A stretch of DNA of 64,000 nucleotides. Source: DATHXC01 sp035459965. Lineage in GTDB: Bacteria > Pseudomonadota > Gammaproteobacteria > Burkholderiales > Methylophilaceae. The notes under the pieces are model-generated. The model ran no database searches and was not told the DNA's origin. It worked only from the letters and a program-made list of their open reading frames with translations. The translations under genes were made by a program, and so were the position numbers. Numbering within the stretch: the first letter of the stretch is position 1; each line of letters starts with the position of its first letter. The DNA lies in the NCBI GenBank assembly GCA_035459965.1, contig DATHXC010000004.1:558001-622000 (forward strand), written 5' to 3'. This document shows positions 34,450 to 43,152 of the stretch, piece after piece.

Positions 34450-35547
34450 TTAAGCGTGCTGGCTTAAGGCATTTGCGCGCAGGGCTGTCATTTCCGCCTC
34501 TTTTCTCGCTGCCGTTGTATCCCATTCGGCGCTGACCCAGCCATGCAGATTTTCCATGGCAATGTCACACATGGCATGTATCCACGGCTCACGTTCGTTT
34601 AGTGCAGGGATATAGTAGTAATCACCGCCGCCATTGTGCTGAAAGATTTCTTTACCTTCCATGGCGATTTCTTCCAGAGTTTCCAGGCAGTCACAGGAAA
34701 AACCGGGGCAGATCACATCAATGCGCTTGAGTTTCTGCTTGCCCAAGGCTTCAAGAGTGCTGGCAAGATAAGGTTTTAGCCACTCAGCTTTGCCAAAGCG
34801 TGACTGGAAGCACACCATGTATTGATCTTTTGAAAGTTGCAGCGCCTCTGCCAATAGCCGACCGGTTTTATGGCATTCGCAATGGTACGGGTCACCTTTG
34901 TCCAGGGTGTAGCGAGGTACGCCATGAAAACTCATTACCAGCTTTTCAGGTTCGCCATTCAGTCGCCAATGCTCACGCACGCTATCAGCCAATGCAGATA
35001 TATAAGCTGGGTGATCATGGTAATGACGAATGGTCCGTATTGCCGGCACATTACGGGTTTTAAGCAGCACACGCCATACCGCATCCAGTGCCGATGCTGT
35101 GCTGCTGGCAGCATATTGTGGATAAAGCGGTAGCACCAATATGCGGTTGCATTGCTGTGCAGTCAGCTTGTCGATGGCTGACTTCATGGATGGATTGCCG
35201 TAGCTCATCCCAAGCTCGACCACAAAAGGGGAAGCAATGCGTTGGCTCAGGTAACCCTGTAAAAGTTTTGCCTGCTTTGTGGCATGTACCAGTAATGGCG
35301 AGCCTTCCTTGGTCCAAACCTGTGCGTATTTAGCGGCCGATTTTTTGGGGCGGATGAGCAGGATGACGCCATTTAAGATCAGCCACCATAAGGCACGCGG
35401 AATCTCGACTACCCGTCGATCGCTCAAGAACTGCTTGAGATAGGGCTTGAGTGCTTTTGCAGTGGGGGCTTCAGGGGTGCCCAGGTTGGCGAGAAGAATG
35501 CCGACTTTTGGTTGATATTGATGGTCGAACGAGACATTTTTTTGCAT
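34450..35547 (-). CDS. hemH: Ferrochelatase
   Basis: 365-aa enzyme inserting Fe2+ into protoporphyrin IX, the last step of haem synthesis, at the inner face of the membrane. Landmarks: VGILLANLGTPEAPT, the active-site SFHGVPRYTLDKGDPYHCEC (catalytic His), and the FQSRFGKAEWLKPY and PGFSCDCLETLEEI regions. Length is normal for proteobacteria. The C-terminus has the Cys-containing CPGFSCDCLET seen in bacterial family members. Confidence 0.97.
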   Translation of the reverse strand: MQKNVSFDHQYQPKVGILLANLGTPEAPTAKALKPYLKQFLSDRRVVEIPRALWWLILNGVILLIRPKKSAAKYAQVWTKEGSPLLVHATKQAKLLQGYLSQRIASPFVVELGMSYGNPSMKSAIDKLTAQQCNRILVLPLYPQYAASSTASALDAVWRVLLKTRNVPAIRTIRHYHDHPAYISALADSVREHWRLNGEPEKLVMSFHGVPRYTLDKGDPYHCECHKTGRLLAEALQLSKDQYMVCFQSRFGKAEWLKPYLASTLEALGKQKLKRIDVICPGFSCDCLETLEEIAMEGKEIFQHNGGGDYYYIPALNEREPWIHAMCDIAMENLHGWVSAEWDTTAARKEAEMTALRANALSQHA

Positions 35548-35568
35548 GCAGTATTATCTACGTAAACA

Positions 35569-36519
35569 CTAGAGTTCGTCGAGCTTCTCGCCTGTCAGTG
35601 CCTGGAATATATAGCTTTGCAAAACTATTTTGTCTTGAAAGCGGATTTCTTTGAACTGGATACCCTGTTTGTAAAGCATGCGGCCATCGGCCTGCTTGGT
35701 TTCTACAATACTGCGCAATATGGCAGGAATCACAAATAGCGCCTCGCCACCTTCCATATTGATCTTGAACGAACACTCAAGAGACTCGCCAACTTTACCC
35801 GCGGTTTTGTAGGCTTCTATCATGGCGCCGCCAAGACTCATATCGATGATACGCCCGGCAGACTTGCCAGTTTCGCCAGAGGGTTGATCGAGGCTGGTCA
35901 TGGAAATGATGATGTTGACATTAACACGCTGGTTCTTGCGCAAGCGGTTGGAATACACTTCGCGCGGGAACTTGAGATGCATATGCGGATAAGGCCGGTT
36001 CAATACGGCATCCACCATGGTGTTGAACCTGAATACATGCTTGCCACTGAACATCCTGACTGAATAGCCTGTATTTTCCTTAATAAAGGCAACCTTATCA
36101 TCTATTGTGGGCAGGGTGCAGATCAGGCTTTTTTTGTCGATTCCGCCAATGAACTTCACAAAATATTTGGTGGAACCCGTTTCATCGGAGGTTGGTGAGA
36201 TTTGTAAGGTCTCACCTAGTTTCAGGCTTTTGAAAGGCAACTCCGTGACAATTTCACCTTCGGGCTGGCTGTCTTCTTTCTTGATGGCATCCGAGACAAA
36301 GCTTTTTTTCCCGCCAGGTTTCAGGTGTAGCATTTCACTGGTTTTTTGATCTACATACAGGCCACGCTCATACAACTTCTCGAGCTGGCCCTCAGACTCA
36401 ATCACAACGCCTGCCTGCATCAATAGCTGGCCGCCGGAATCAAAAACCGGATACCCGATAGGGATGCCGATCTTAATGATGTCTTTAGGAAGTCTTTTGA
36501 CTTGTTCTGTGGTGGACAT
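35569..36519 (-). CDS. PilZ-domain c-di-GMP receptor, YcgR-like
   Basis: 316-aa cytoplasmic protein. The N-terminal segment (about 10-60, GIPIGYPVFDSGGQLLMQAG) is of a kind often found ahead of c-di-GMP signalling modules; a YcgR-N-like beta domain follows (about 90-190). The PilZ domain has both binding motifs: RxxxR (R194-KNQ-R198) and DxSxxG (D226-M-S-L-G-G231). It should therefore bind c-di-GMP. YcgR brakes flagella in enterobacteria; here the output is unknown. It lies between hemH and hrcA on the same strand with small gaps. Confidence 0.87.
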   Translation of the reverse strand: MSTTEQVKRLPKDIIKIGIPIGYPVFDSGGQLLMQAGVVIESEGQLEKLYERGLYVDQKTSEMLHLKPGGKKSFVSDAIKKEDSQPEGEIVTELPFKSLKLGETLQISPTSDETGSTKYFVKFIGGIDKKSLICTLPTIDDKVAFIKENTGYSVRMFSGKHVFRFNTMVDAVLNRPYPHMHLKFPREVYSNRLRKNQRVNVNIIISMTSLDQPSGETGKSAGRIIDMSLGGAMIEAYKTAGKVGESLECSFKINMEGGEALFVIPAILRSIVETKQADGRMLYKQGIQFKEIRFQDKIVLQSYIFQALTGEKLDEL

Positions 36520-36539
36520 GGTGGTTTTCGGGTAAGTGC

Positions 36540-37559
36540 TTATCTTGTTGAAAGTGCACTTGAGAGTAGTTTTGCGGTAACGTCTACAATCGGGATTACC
36601 CGTTCATAGGCCATCCTGGTCGGGCCTATCACGCCTAATGTGCCCATTACCTGGCCATTAGCTTCGTAAGGGGCGGTGACCATGCTGCACTCATCCAGCG
36701 GCAGGTAACCTGATTCCCCGCCTATGAATATCTGTATGCCTTCTGCACGTTGGCTGTTATCCAGTAATTGCATCAATGATGTCCTGCGTTCAAATATCTC
36801 GAATAGTTTGCGTAAAGACGTGACATTGGTGGACAGGTCGTCCAGTTGTAGCAAGTTATGCTCGCCGGAGATCACCACGTTGTCTTTGTCGTCATCCATT
36901 GCCTTGCTGCTGGCGTTCATGGCCGCCGTCATCAAATGGATCATGTCTGATTGCATCTGCTTCAGTTCCTCATGCAGTAATCGTTGCACCTGCTCAAAAG
37001 TTTTTCCTGAGTAATTCTGGTTGAAAAAGTTGCTTGCCTGGCTTAGCTCGCTATCCGTATAGGGTTTATCGGCAGAAATAATCCGATTCTGAACATTGCC
37101 GTCCGTAGTCACAATAATCACCAGGACTCGTTTCTCTGATAACGGCAGGAACTCAAGATGCTTGAATGCGATACTTTTACGCTTCGGGATCATCACCAAG
37201 CCGGCAAATCTGGTCAGGCTTGATAAAACATCGGCCGCCGAGGAAATCAGCTCTTGAGGATCGGGAGAAGACAACACATGCTCTACACGCTGGATATCCC
37301 TGCTATGCAAAGGTTGTATGGTGAGCAGGGTATCCACAAAAAAGCGATAGCCACGCTGCGTCGGAATGCGTCCGGCAGAAGTATGGGGGCTGCTGATAAA
37401 GCCTAACTCTTCAAGGTCTGACATCACATTGCGGATGGTGGCCGGGCTTAAATCCAGCCCGGAGCACTTGGAAAGGGTACGCGAACCGACAGGCTGGCCA
37501 TCGGTAATGTAATGCTCAACCAGGGTTTTTAGCAGGATTTGTGCGCGTTTATCTAACAT
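36540..37559 (-). CDS. hrcA: Heat-shock repressor HrcA
   Basis: 339-aa winged-helix repressor which in other bacteria binds CIRCE and needs GroEL to fold. The N-terminus LDKRAQILLKTLVEHYITDGQPVGSRTLSKCSGLDLSPATIRNVMSDLEELGFI is diagnostic; the GAF-like effector part follows and the C-terminus is full length. ATG 37559 gives the family N-terminus; a TTG at 37643 would add 28 unrelated residues across an inverted repeat. The dnaK cluster in this window has sigma-32 promoters and no CIRCE, so HrcA probably controls groESL elsewhere. Confidence 0.96.
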   Translation of the reverse strand: MLDKRAQILLKTLVEHYITDGQPVGSRTLSKCSGLDLSPATIRNVMSDLEELGFISSPHTSAGRIPTQRGYRFFVDTLLTIQPLHSRDIQRVEHVLSSPDPQELISSAADVLSSLTRFAGLVMIPKRKSIAFKHLEFLPLSEKRVLVIIVTTDGNVQNRIISADKPYTDSELSQASNFFNQNYSGKTFEQVQRLLHEELKQMQSDMIHLMTAAMNASSKAMDDDKDNVVISGEHNLLQLDDLSTNVTSLRKLFEIFERRTSLMQLLDNSQRAEGIQIFIGGESGYLPLDECSMVTAPYEANGQVMGTLGVIGPTRMAYERVIPIVDVTAKLLSSALSTR

Positions 37560-37578
37560 GCCGATAGTGTAATGCTTT

Positions 37579-37626
37579 GTGCCTGATAATTTTGTATGAA
37601 ATACATCAGTAAAAATTATCAGGCAC
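37579..37626. promoter_or_regulatory. Perfect 15-bp inverted repeat just upstream of hrcA
   Basis: Arms GTGCCTGATAATTTT (37579-37593) and AAAATTATCAGGCAC (37612-37626) with an 18-nt loop, between the stop of the YejM-like gene and the hrcA ATG. The AT-rich part is at the loop side and no U-run follows, which does not fit an intrinsic terminator well. It is not CIRCE. It may be an operator or an mRNA structure. Confidence 0.55.
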
Positions 37627-37649
37627 AAGTGCTTACAGCGCAATAAGTA

Positions 37650-39572
37650 TTATTTTGGAGAGCTATGCTTATCCAGAAACTTAGTCAGATCCTTGATGGT
37701 GTCTAGCATGGCGGACTGCTTGGTTTCCATCACTGCATTAATCTGGTCACCACTTATCAACTCGTCACTTGCTGTTGTGATGTGCTTGCCAGCGTAACCC
37801 TGGATACTGACGGGCTGAGTGATCTTGACGTCCTTGTCGACATAGGTCACACGACTCCAATCAGAAATATAGGTAGAACTGCGCTGCTGGGGCGAGAATA
37901 GATCATAACCAGTGGCGTAGTCACTAATCGGGTTGGTCACGCCAAGTAACGGCATGATGGTAGGCACGATGTCCATGTGGCTGGTCATTTCATCGCTGAC
38001 TCTTGGTGCTTTGCCTGGCACCCAGATGACGAGTGGTGTGCGTACCTGCTGATCTACAAAAGTAGAGTTGTGTCCCCAGAACCCATGCTCCATAAACTCT
38101 TCACCATGATCACCCACGACAACGACGATGGTGTTGTCTAGCAGGTTTTTCTCTTGCAGATAGGTAAATATGCGTTGGAACTGGCTATCCAGATGATGTA
38201 CTGCATTAATGTAGCGATTCTTGATTGGGACGATGTCGGTACGCAACTCCTTCTTGCTGAGGGTCGCATAGTTAATATCATCACGGTAAGGCTGGCGTAT
38301 GACGCTTTCGGGCGGGAAGTCATAGCGTGCATGTGGTGATTCAAAGAACATGAAAGTGAAAAACGGCTTTGTCGGGTCGCGCTTGTCGATGAAATCAAGC
38401 AGCTGACTTACATTGGTACGATCACGCTCCCAGCTTTTGCCGCCTTCTGACAATGAGTGCAATTGCGCAGGTGGAATCTGGCTGAAAATCGTTTTATCAA
38501 ACTCGGGGTACGAGAATTTTGCACTGGTGAACAGGTCCATCTGATAGCCCTGTTTTTGCAGGACATCAATCATGGCCGGGCCACGTTCTTCTCTCATGAA
38601 TTGGAACCAGTAATTGCCGGGTATGCCCATGAACATCGAAAACACGCCCATACGCGTTCCGTTGCCGCCACTATAGTTGCGGGTGAAGCGATTGGCTTTT
38701 TGTGAAAACTGCCAGGTTGCAGGCATGATCTCGGCATCCAGCATGTCTGCACGCAAAGATTCTGAGGTCAGCCAGACAATGTTGTATGGTTTTGCCGGCT
38801 GTTTAAATAAGATGGGGTTAAGCGGGTAATGCAAATGCCCTTTGATATTGAGCTTTTGGGATTTATTAGCCTGAAATCCCAGCATCGAAAAGAAGTGCCC
38901 TGCACTGACCGGGTGGAAGAATGGCACGCTCTCGGCAAATGGTGCCAGCCTGCTCTTATTGAAAGTGTCTGCAGCGTAAATTAAATGCACAGAAATACAA
39001 ATGACCAGAGCAGCGATCAAACTGTATAGGCCTGTTTTTCCTGGTAATTTTTCTAGTAAGCTGGTTCGCTTGGCAATCCAGTAAGCGATCCATAAAAGCA
39101 GTGCCTGTAACAATAGGAATCCACCAGCAATCAGTGCGAAGCCTATATCTGACTGGCTGCTGCCTCCCAACGATTCAATCCCGCCTGGTGTCATTAATAA
39201 GTTCAGGATGAATCCATTAATGAACATGCCGTATAGGGAAAACACTTTCGCATTGGCATAAAACAATAAAGTGCTGAAGCCGCCAACCACTACCGCTACA
39301 ACATTCACAATGATGGTGACTAATCTGGCTGACTTGGTAACACGCACACTCAGCAACCAGGCAAGGTATGTGATGGCGATGGCAGGCAGCATGTAAAGTA
39401 GGCCATAACACAGCCATGTGACCGTCAGAAATAAGCCTGAGGTAATGCCATCGTTGAATGCCGTTGCAAAAGTGATGGAGTCTGCTGCGAATCCAAGCAC
39501 AACAAGGTAAGTCAATAAAAAGTAATAAGCTAACTGAAGTTTTTGGGTGGATTTAAACGGGCGTGTAAGCAA
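37650..39572 (-). CDS. Inner-membrane sulfatase-fold protein, YejM/PbgA-like
   Basis: 640-aa protein: about five N-terminal membrane helices (within 10-200) and a large periplasmic alkaline-phosphatase-superfamily domain. The stretch NYSGGNGTRMGVFSMFMGIPGNYW closely resembles YejM/PbgA of enterobacteria, and VVVVGDHGEEFMEHGFWGHNS is the metal-site motif. PbgA/YejM (LapC) senses LPS and regulates LpxC turnover through LapB; related family members are phosphoglycerol or phosphoethanolamine transferases. The metal-site histidines remain, so catalysis cannot be excluded. It is close to hrcA but separated by a strong inverted repeat. Confidence 0.8.
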   Translation of the reverse strand: MLTRPFKSTQKLQLAYYFLLTYLVVLGFAADSITFATAFNDGITSGLFLTVTWLCYGLLYMLPAIAITYLAWLLSVRVTKSARLVTIIVNVVAVVVGGFSTLLFYANAKVFSLYGMFINGFILNLLMTPGGIESLGGSSQSDIGFALIAGGFLLLQALLLWIAYWIAKRTSLLEKLPGKTGLYSLIAALVICISVHLIYAADTFNKSRLAPFAESVPFFHPVSAGHFFSMLGFQANKSQKLNIKGHLHYPLNPILFKQPAKPYNIVWLTSESLRADMLDAEIMPATWQFSQKANRFTRNYSGGNGTRMGVFSMFMGIPGNYWFQFMREERGPAMIDVLQKQGYQMDLFTSAKFSYPEFDKTIFSQIPPAQLHSLSEGGKSWERDRTNVSQLLDFIDKRDPTKPFFTFMFFESPHARYDFPPESVIRQPYRDDINYATLSKKELRTDIVPIKNRYINAVHHLDSQFQRIFTYLQEKNLLDNTIVVVVGDHGEEFMEHGFWGHNSTFVDQQVRTPLVIWVPGKAPRVSDEMTSHMDIVPTIMPLLGVTNPISDYATGYDLFSPQQRSSTYISDWSRVTYVDKDVKITQPVSIQGYAGKHITTASDELISGDQINAVMETKQSAMLDTIKDLTKFLDKHSSPK

Positions 39573-39755
39573 GTGATTTTCTCGGTAATTTTTTAATTGA
39601 TTATTAATATTTAGCTTGGCAATATCGTATGCAAGTTAACTAAAAGATGGGCTTAGTAGCGCAAGCCATATGCCAATAGACGAGGGATGTGTATGGATCC
39701 CTTCAAGTTATTGTTCTGAATTAGATTTATTTGGCTGTGGAGCAGGAGGTAAATA
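39573..39755. other. Intergenic region between the YejM-like gene and nadK
   Basis: Divergent spacer that must hold the promoters of both flanking genes; I could not assign -10/-35 boxes with confidence. No RNA gene seen. Its end carries a perfect AGGAGGT ribosome site belonging to the short ORF listed next. Confidence 0.5.
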
Positions 39756-39887
39756 TTGGATGCTGCAAAAATAAGTAGTTTTTATTTGATAGACATACGT
39801 TTATTGCAGGATATGGATCCATGGCCGCAGATTGGCAGGCGCTGTTTATCTGTGCGTGTTGGCTTTCTGTCTTCTACGCCATGGTGA
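39756..39887 (+). CDS. Possible 43-codon leader ORF upstream of nadK
   Basis: A perfect Shine-Dalgarno AGGAGGT (39744-39750) is followed 5 nt later by TTG, opening 43 codons (MDAAKISSFYLIDIRLLQDM...) that stop 11 nt before the nadK start. An alternative ATG at 39760 gives only four codons. The strength of the ribosome site is striking beside the poor one of nadK. The peptide resembles nothing known to me, so this could be a leader for translational coupling, or the site may serve a longer NadK form. Confidence 0.35.
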   Translation: MDAAKISSFYLIDIRLLQDMDPWPQIGRRCLSVRVGFLSSTPW

Positions 39888-39898
39888 TATATGATTTA

Positions 39899-40771
39899 AT
39901 GCCAACCATGAAAACTGCATTCCAACGAGTTGCCCTGATAGGCAAATATAACAACCCTGAAATGCGGGATCAGATTCTTACCTTGGCCGAGTTTCTTCTG
40001 GAGCGCGAGGTCAGTGTTTTCGTCGAAGAAAACACGGCCCAGCATTGTGAACTTACCGATTACACCACCCTGCATATTGACGCGATTGGCAGCAACGCCG
40101 ATCTGGTTGTAGTGCTTGGAGGCGACGGCACCATGCTCTCCGCAGCGCGTGCCCTGCTTGATTCTAAAATTCCGTTGGTGGGCGTGAATCGTGGACGTTT
40201 TGGTTTTTTGACGGATGTCAGCTCAGAGAGCATGTTGGATGCGATGAACAAGATTCTGCTGGGGGAGTTCAACATCGAGCAGCGTATGTTGCTGACCGCC
40301 AGTATTGTAAGAAATGGGGCAGTAATCACTCGCGGTTCTGCGCTGAATGACGTTGTCGTCAACAAGAGCGGCATGTCACGCTTGATAGAACTGGAGATTT
40401 ACATTGATGGCCAGTTTGTACACAAACAGCGCTCAGATGGATTGATCCTGGCTACCCCTACCGGTACAACAGCCTATTCTTTGTCGGCAGGCGGTCCGAT
40501 ATTGCATCCTACGCTGGATGCAATTGCCCTAGTGCCCATCTGTCCGCACACCCTGAGTAACCGGCCTATCGCCATAAATAGTGCAAGCAAGGTAGAGATT
40601 ACCCTAATCCATGGTGAAGATGCCGGCGTGCATTTTGATGGTCAGTTGCAAGTCGGCCTGGAACCGGGCGACAAAGTCATCGTGCAGCGTGCCGAAAAAA
40701 CCGTATCACTGCTGCATCCGCTCGGGCATAGCCATTTTGATATGTTGCGCGAAAAACTCAACTGGGGCTAA
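39899..40771 (+). CDS. nadK: NAD kinase
   Basis: About 290-aa ATP-NAD kinase making NADP. It has the GGDG motif (VVVLGGDGTMLSAAR), the NxGxxGFLT loop (VNRGRFGFLTDV), NDVVVNKSGMSRLIELEIYIDG, and TPTGTTAYSLSAGGPILHP. The start is uncertain: ATG 39899 (MPTMKTAFQRVALIGKY) and ATG 39908 both suit the family. A longer frame from ATG 39821 would add a hydrophobic segment not expected in NadK, although CAGGA precedes it. Followed closely by recN, a common betaproteobacterial pair. Confidence 0.95.
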   Translation: MPTMKTAFQRVALIGKYNNPEMRDQILTLAEFLLEREVSVFVEENTAQHCELTDYTTLHIDAIGSNADLVVVLGGDGTMLSAARALLDSKIPLVGVNRGRFGFLTDVSSESMLDAMNKILLGEFNIEQRMLLTASIVRNGAVITRGSALNDVVVNKSGMSRLIELEIYIDGQFVHKQRSDGLILATPTGTTAYSLSAGGPILHPTLDAIALVPICPHTLSNRPIAINSASKVEITLIHGEDAGVHFDGQLQVGLEPGDKVIVQRAEKTVSLLHPLGHSHFDMLREKLNWG

Positions 40772-40795
40772 GTTCAAATGAAGTTAGTGCTTTAA

Positions 40796-42457
40796 ATGCT
40801 GCAAACGCTTTCTATACGCGATTTTGTCATCGTCGATAAGCTTGATCTGGAGTTTAATCGTGGCTTTACCGTGCTCACTGGCGAAACCGGCGCAGGTAAA
40901 TCCATACTGGTGGATGCCCTTTCACTGGCGCTGGGTGCGCGTGGCGAAGGGGGAGTTACCCGCGCAGGCTGCGAGCGTGCTGAAATAGTAGCCAGTTTTG
41001 ATATCGCTGCTTTGTCGGATTTGCGCGCATGGCTGAATGATAACGAAATTCCGCTGGATGACGCCGAGTTAATCCTGAAGCGGGTAATTTATGCCGATGG
41101 CCGCTCGCGCGCCTTTATTGGCGGTTCGCCGGCTACGGTGCAGCAATTGCGCGAGATCGGCGAGTTTTTAGTCGATATATATAGTCAACATGCGCATCAC
41201 TCACTATTGAAACAAAGTTATCAGCGACAAATCCTTGATGAGTATGCGAGCCTGGGTGAGTTGAGCCAGCAGCTTACAGCGCAATTCCATGTCTGGCAGG
41301 AGTTACAGCGCCGTGGGTTGGAAGTGGAGCGTAATGCCTCACTGTATGCAGATGAGTTGGCCGAATTGCGTGACCAGGTACGTGAGTTGGCACAACTTGC
41401 GCCATCGGCGGACGAGTGGGAGCCGCTGCAGCAGGAGCATAGTCGCCTTGCCCATGGCGCCAGCCTGCTATCCGGCAGCGAGGAGTGTCGCGACTTGTTA
41501 AGTGAAGGTGAGCTTGCCGCGATGCGCCAGCTCATCGCCGTGCAGCATAAGCTACAAGCCTTGTCGGAATACGACAATAGTATGCAGGAAGCTTTGGATG
41601 CGCTGGACTCTGCTGTGATCCAGCTGGAAGAGGCAGACCGTTTTCTAAATCGCTACATTCAGCGCGCTGATCTTGATCCTGCAAGACTGGCTGAAGTTGA
41701 GGGGCGCATACAGGCAATACACGCTGCTGCCCGCAAGAACAAAGTGCGTCCTGAAGACTTGGCCGAACTACTAGTGAGCTGGCAATCGCGCATAGCCGAA
41801 CTTGAGACTTTTGCTAACGATGGCGAACTTGCCAGGCAGGAAGCTACAGCCAAAACAGCTTATCTCCAGTCTGCTGAAACGCTCAGTGCAGGCCGTAAAA
41901 AAGCCGCTGCCATATTAAGCGAAAAGATTACCGTGGAAATGCAGCGGCTGGCACTGGCAGGTGGCAGCTTTGTGGTGGACTTGGTCAAGCAGGAGCCCGC
42001 AGCCACAGGCTTGGAGCAGGTAGAGTTTTTGGTCGCAGGCCACACTGGTGTCGCGCCGCGTCCGCTGGCGAAAGTGGCCTCTGGTGGGGAGCTGTCACGC
42101 ATTAGCCTGGCCATTCGTGTCACAACTGCCCAGCAGGGCGTTATCCCGACCATGATTTTTGATGAGGTGGATGTGGGTATTGGTGGCGGTGTTGCAGAAA
42201 TCGTTGGGCAACTACTCAAGCAACTGGGTGAACAACGTCAGGTATTAGTCATTACGCATTTGCCGCAGGTAGCTGCGCAGGGCAAACAACACCTGCGGGT
42301 CAGTAAGTCGGAAGTAGAAGGGCAGACGCTGAGCCGTATCGAAGCCTTGCCGGCCAGGGATCGGGTGGAAGAGGTGGCGCGTATGCTAGGTGGCGTTGAT
42401 ATTACTGAGACTACACGCAAACATGCTACTGAAATGCTGGAAAAATCTGTCGGGTAA
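40796..42457 (+). CDS. recN: DNA repair protein RecN
   Basis: 553-aa SMC-like ATPase for double-strand-break repair. The Walker A is TGETGAGKSILVDALSLALG. A central coiled coil (about 150-380) separates it from the C-terminal ABC signature (VASGGELSRISLAIR) and Walker B (PTMIFDEVDVGIGGGVAE). Full length. It starts 25 bp after nadK and is likely co-transcribed; I saw no LexA box in that short gap. Confidence 0.97.
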   Translation: MLQTLSIRDFVIVDKLDLEFNRGFTVLTGETGAGKSILVDALSLALGARGEGGVTRAGCERAEIVASFDIAALSDLRAWLNDNEIPLDDAELILKRVIYADGRSRAFIGGSPATVQQLREIGEFLVDIYSQHAHHSLLKQSYQRQILDEYASLGELSQQLTAQFHVWQELQRRGLEVERNASLYADELAELRDQVRELAQLAPSADEWEPLQQEHSRLAHGASLLSGSEECRDLLSEGELAAMRQLIAVQHKLQALSEYDNSMQEALDALDSAVIQLEEADRFLNRYIQRADLDPARLAEVEGRIQAIHAAARKNKVRPEDLAELLVSWQSRIAELETFANDGELARQEATAKTAYLQSAETLSAGRKKAAAILSEKITVEMQRLALAGGSFVVDLVKQEPAATGLEQVEFLVAGHTGVAPRPLAKVASGGELSRISLAIRVTTAQQGVIPTMIFDEVDVGIGGGVAEIVGQLLKQLGEQRQVLVITHLPQVAAQGKQHLRVSKSEVEGQTLSRIEALPARDRVEEVARMLGGVDITETTRKHATEMLEKSVG

Positions 42458-42469
42458 TTCCAGAGATAG

Positions 42470-42673
42470 CTAGCGACGGAAAAATAGGGTAACCCCAATA
42501 GCTGCAAGCCTACTACTTTCGCCCAAGTACTTAGCATCGAAGTATTGGTAAATCATGAGGCATAGCCCGCAGATGAGCGGTGTTGTAACAATTTGCTTCT
42601 TACCGTAAATGAAATAGTCTAAGCCGATAGAGCTGAAGATAATGCCCCAGAAGATTTATATCGGGCTACTCAA
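42470..42673 (-). pseudogene. Remnant of a small two-helix membrane protein, in-frame stop at codon 6
   Basis: The leftward strand reads a TTG start (42673) about 10 nt after AAGGA, then SSPI, a TAA, and about 61 more sense codons to a TAG at 42470: IFWGIIFSSIGLDYFIYG, KKQ, then TPLICGLCLMIYQYF and a C-terminal AIGVTLFFRR. This matches my memory of a widespread family of about 70 residues often annotated vaguely as amino acid transport protein, with GxxFxxIGLxxFIYGKKQ followed by PLxCGxALMxYPYF. Here the PYF proline is Gln and the second helix is poor, which together with the early stop suggests decay. The annotation depends on family recall. Confidence 0.5.
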
Positions 42674-42880
42674 GATATTTTGTTCCTTAAGTATATTTTC
42701 GGGAGTTTTACCAACATAATATCTAAATATGTAGATTCACTCAAAGCTGATCAATTGATATTGATGCAAAGTAACCTGCTTTTTCATTTCTCATGTGACG
42801 AAAATTGTCAATAAATTTAATCTACAAAAGTAATTTATGGGAGTCTTTTACATGGATTGAAATAATTGGGCTACTATAAA
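42674..42880. other. AT-rich region between the pseudogene and the riboswitch
   Basis: No open frame with coding character. It should contain the promoter for the riboswitch-secreted protein unit, but no -35/-10 pair with good spacing stands out. A TATAAA just before the aptamer (42875-42880) is too close to be its -10 if the whole aptamer is transcribed. Confidence 0.4.
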
Positions 42881-42972
42881 TGACGGCAAACTCAGATGAA
42901 AATCGAGGACGCAAAGTCACCGGTCTAAAGAGTCCAATAATCTAATTGTGATTTCATGACAGCGGGACCGCA
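42881..42972 (+). promoter_or_regulatory. Cyclic-di-GMP-I (GEMM-I) riboswitch aptamer
   Basis: Hallmarks of the class in order: GGCAAAC, a short stem capped by a GAAA tetraloop (CUC-AGAU-GAAA-AUC-GAG), GGACGCAAAG, then ACCGGUCUAAA, a variable stem, and a 3' AUGACAGCGGG. UG(A)CGG at 42881-42886 can pair with CCGCA at 42968-42972 as the closing helix. These match the GEMM-I consensus (GCAAAC, GAAA, GACGCAAAGC, CUAAA, GACAGC). About 180 nt separate it from the start of the secreted-protein gene; that leader contains TTACGG (43012) and CCGTAA (43066), which could form part of a switching helix. Confidence 0.85.
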
Positions 42973-43152
42973 AATCAAATCGCTTCGATTTAGTAATCGA
43001 ATCCTTTGGCCTTACGGTTAGTCCAAATGACATTGACTTTATATTCTCCAAATCAATCGGGTGAGCCGTAATTGTTACGTTAATATGCAGATAGTCTGCT
43101 TGATACGTAATTTAAACTATTTGATATAGTTATCTAGCCCGAAGGAACAGCC

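Noticed and set aside
39821..39898. N-terminal extension of NadK with a hydrophobic segment
   Set aside because: No NadK is expected to have a membrane-like N-terminus; downstream ATGs match the family start, although CAGGA before 39821 leaves slight doubt.
42857..42880. TTGAAA ... TATAAA as promoter of the riboswitch unit
   Set aside because: The spacer is only 12 bp and initiation would fall inside the aptamer.
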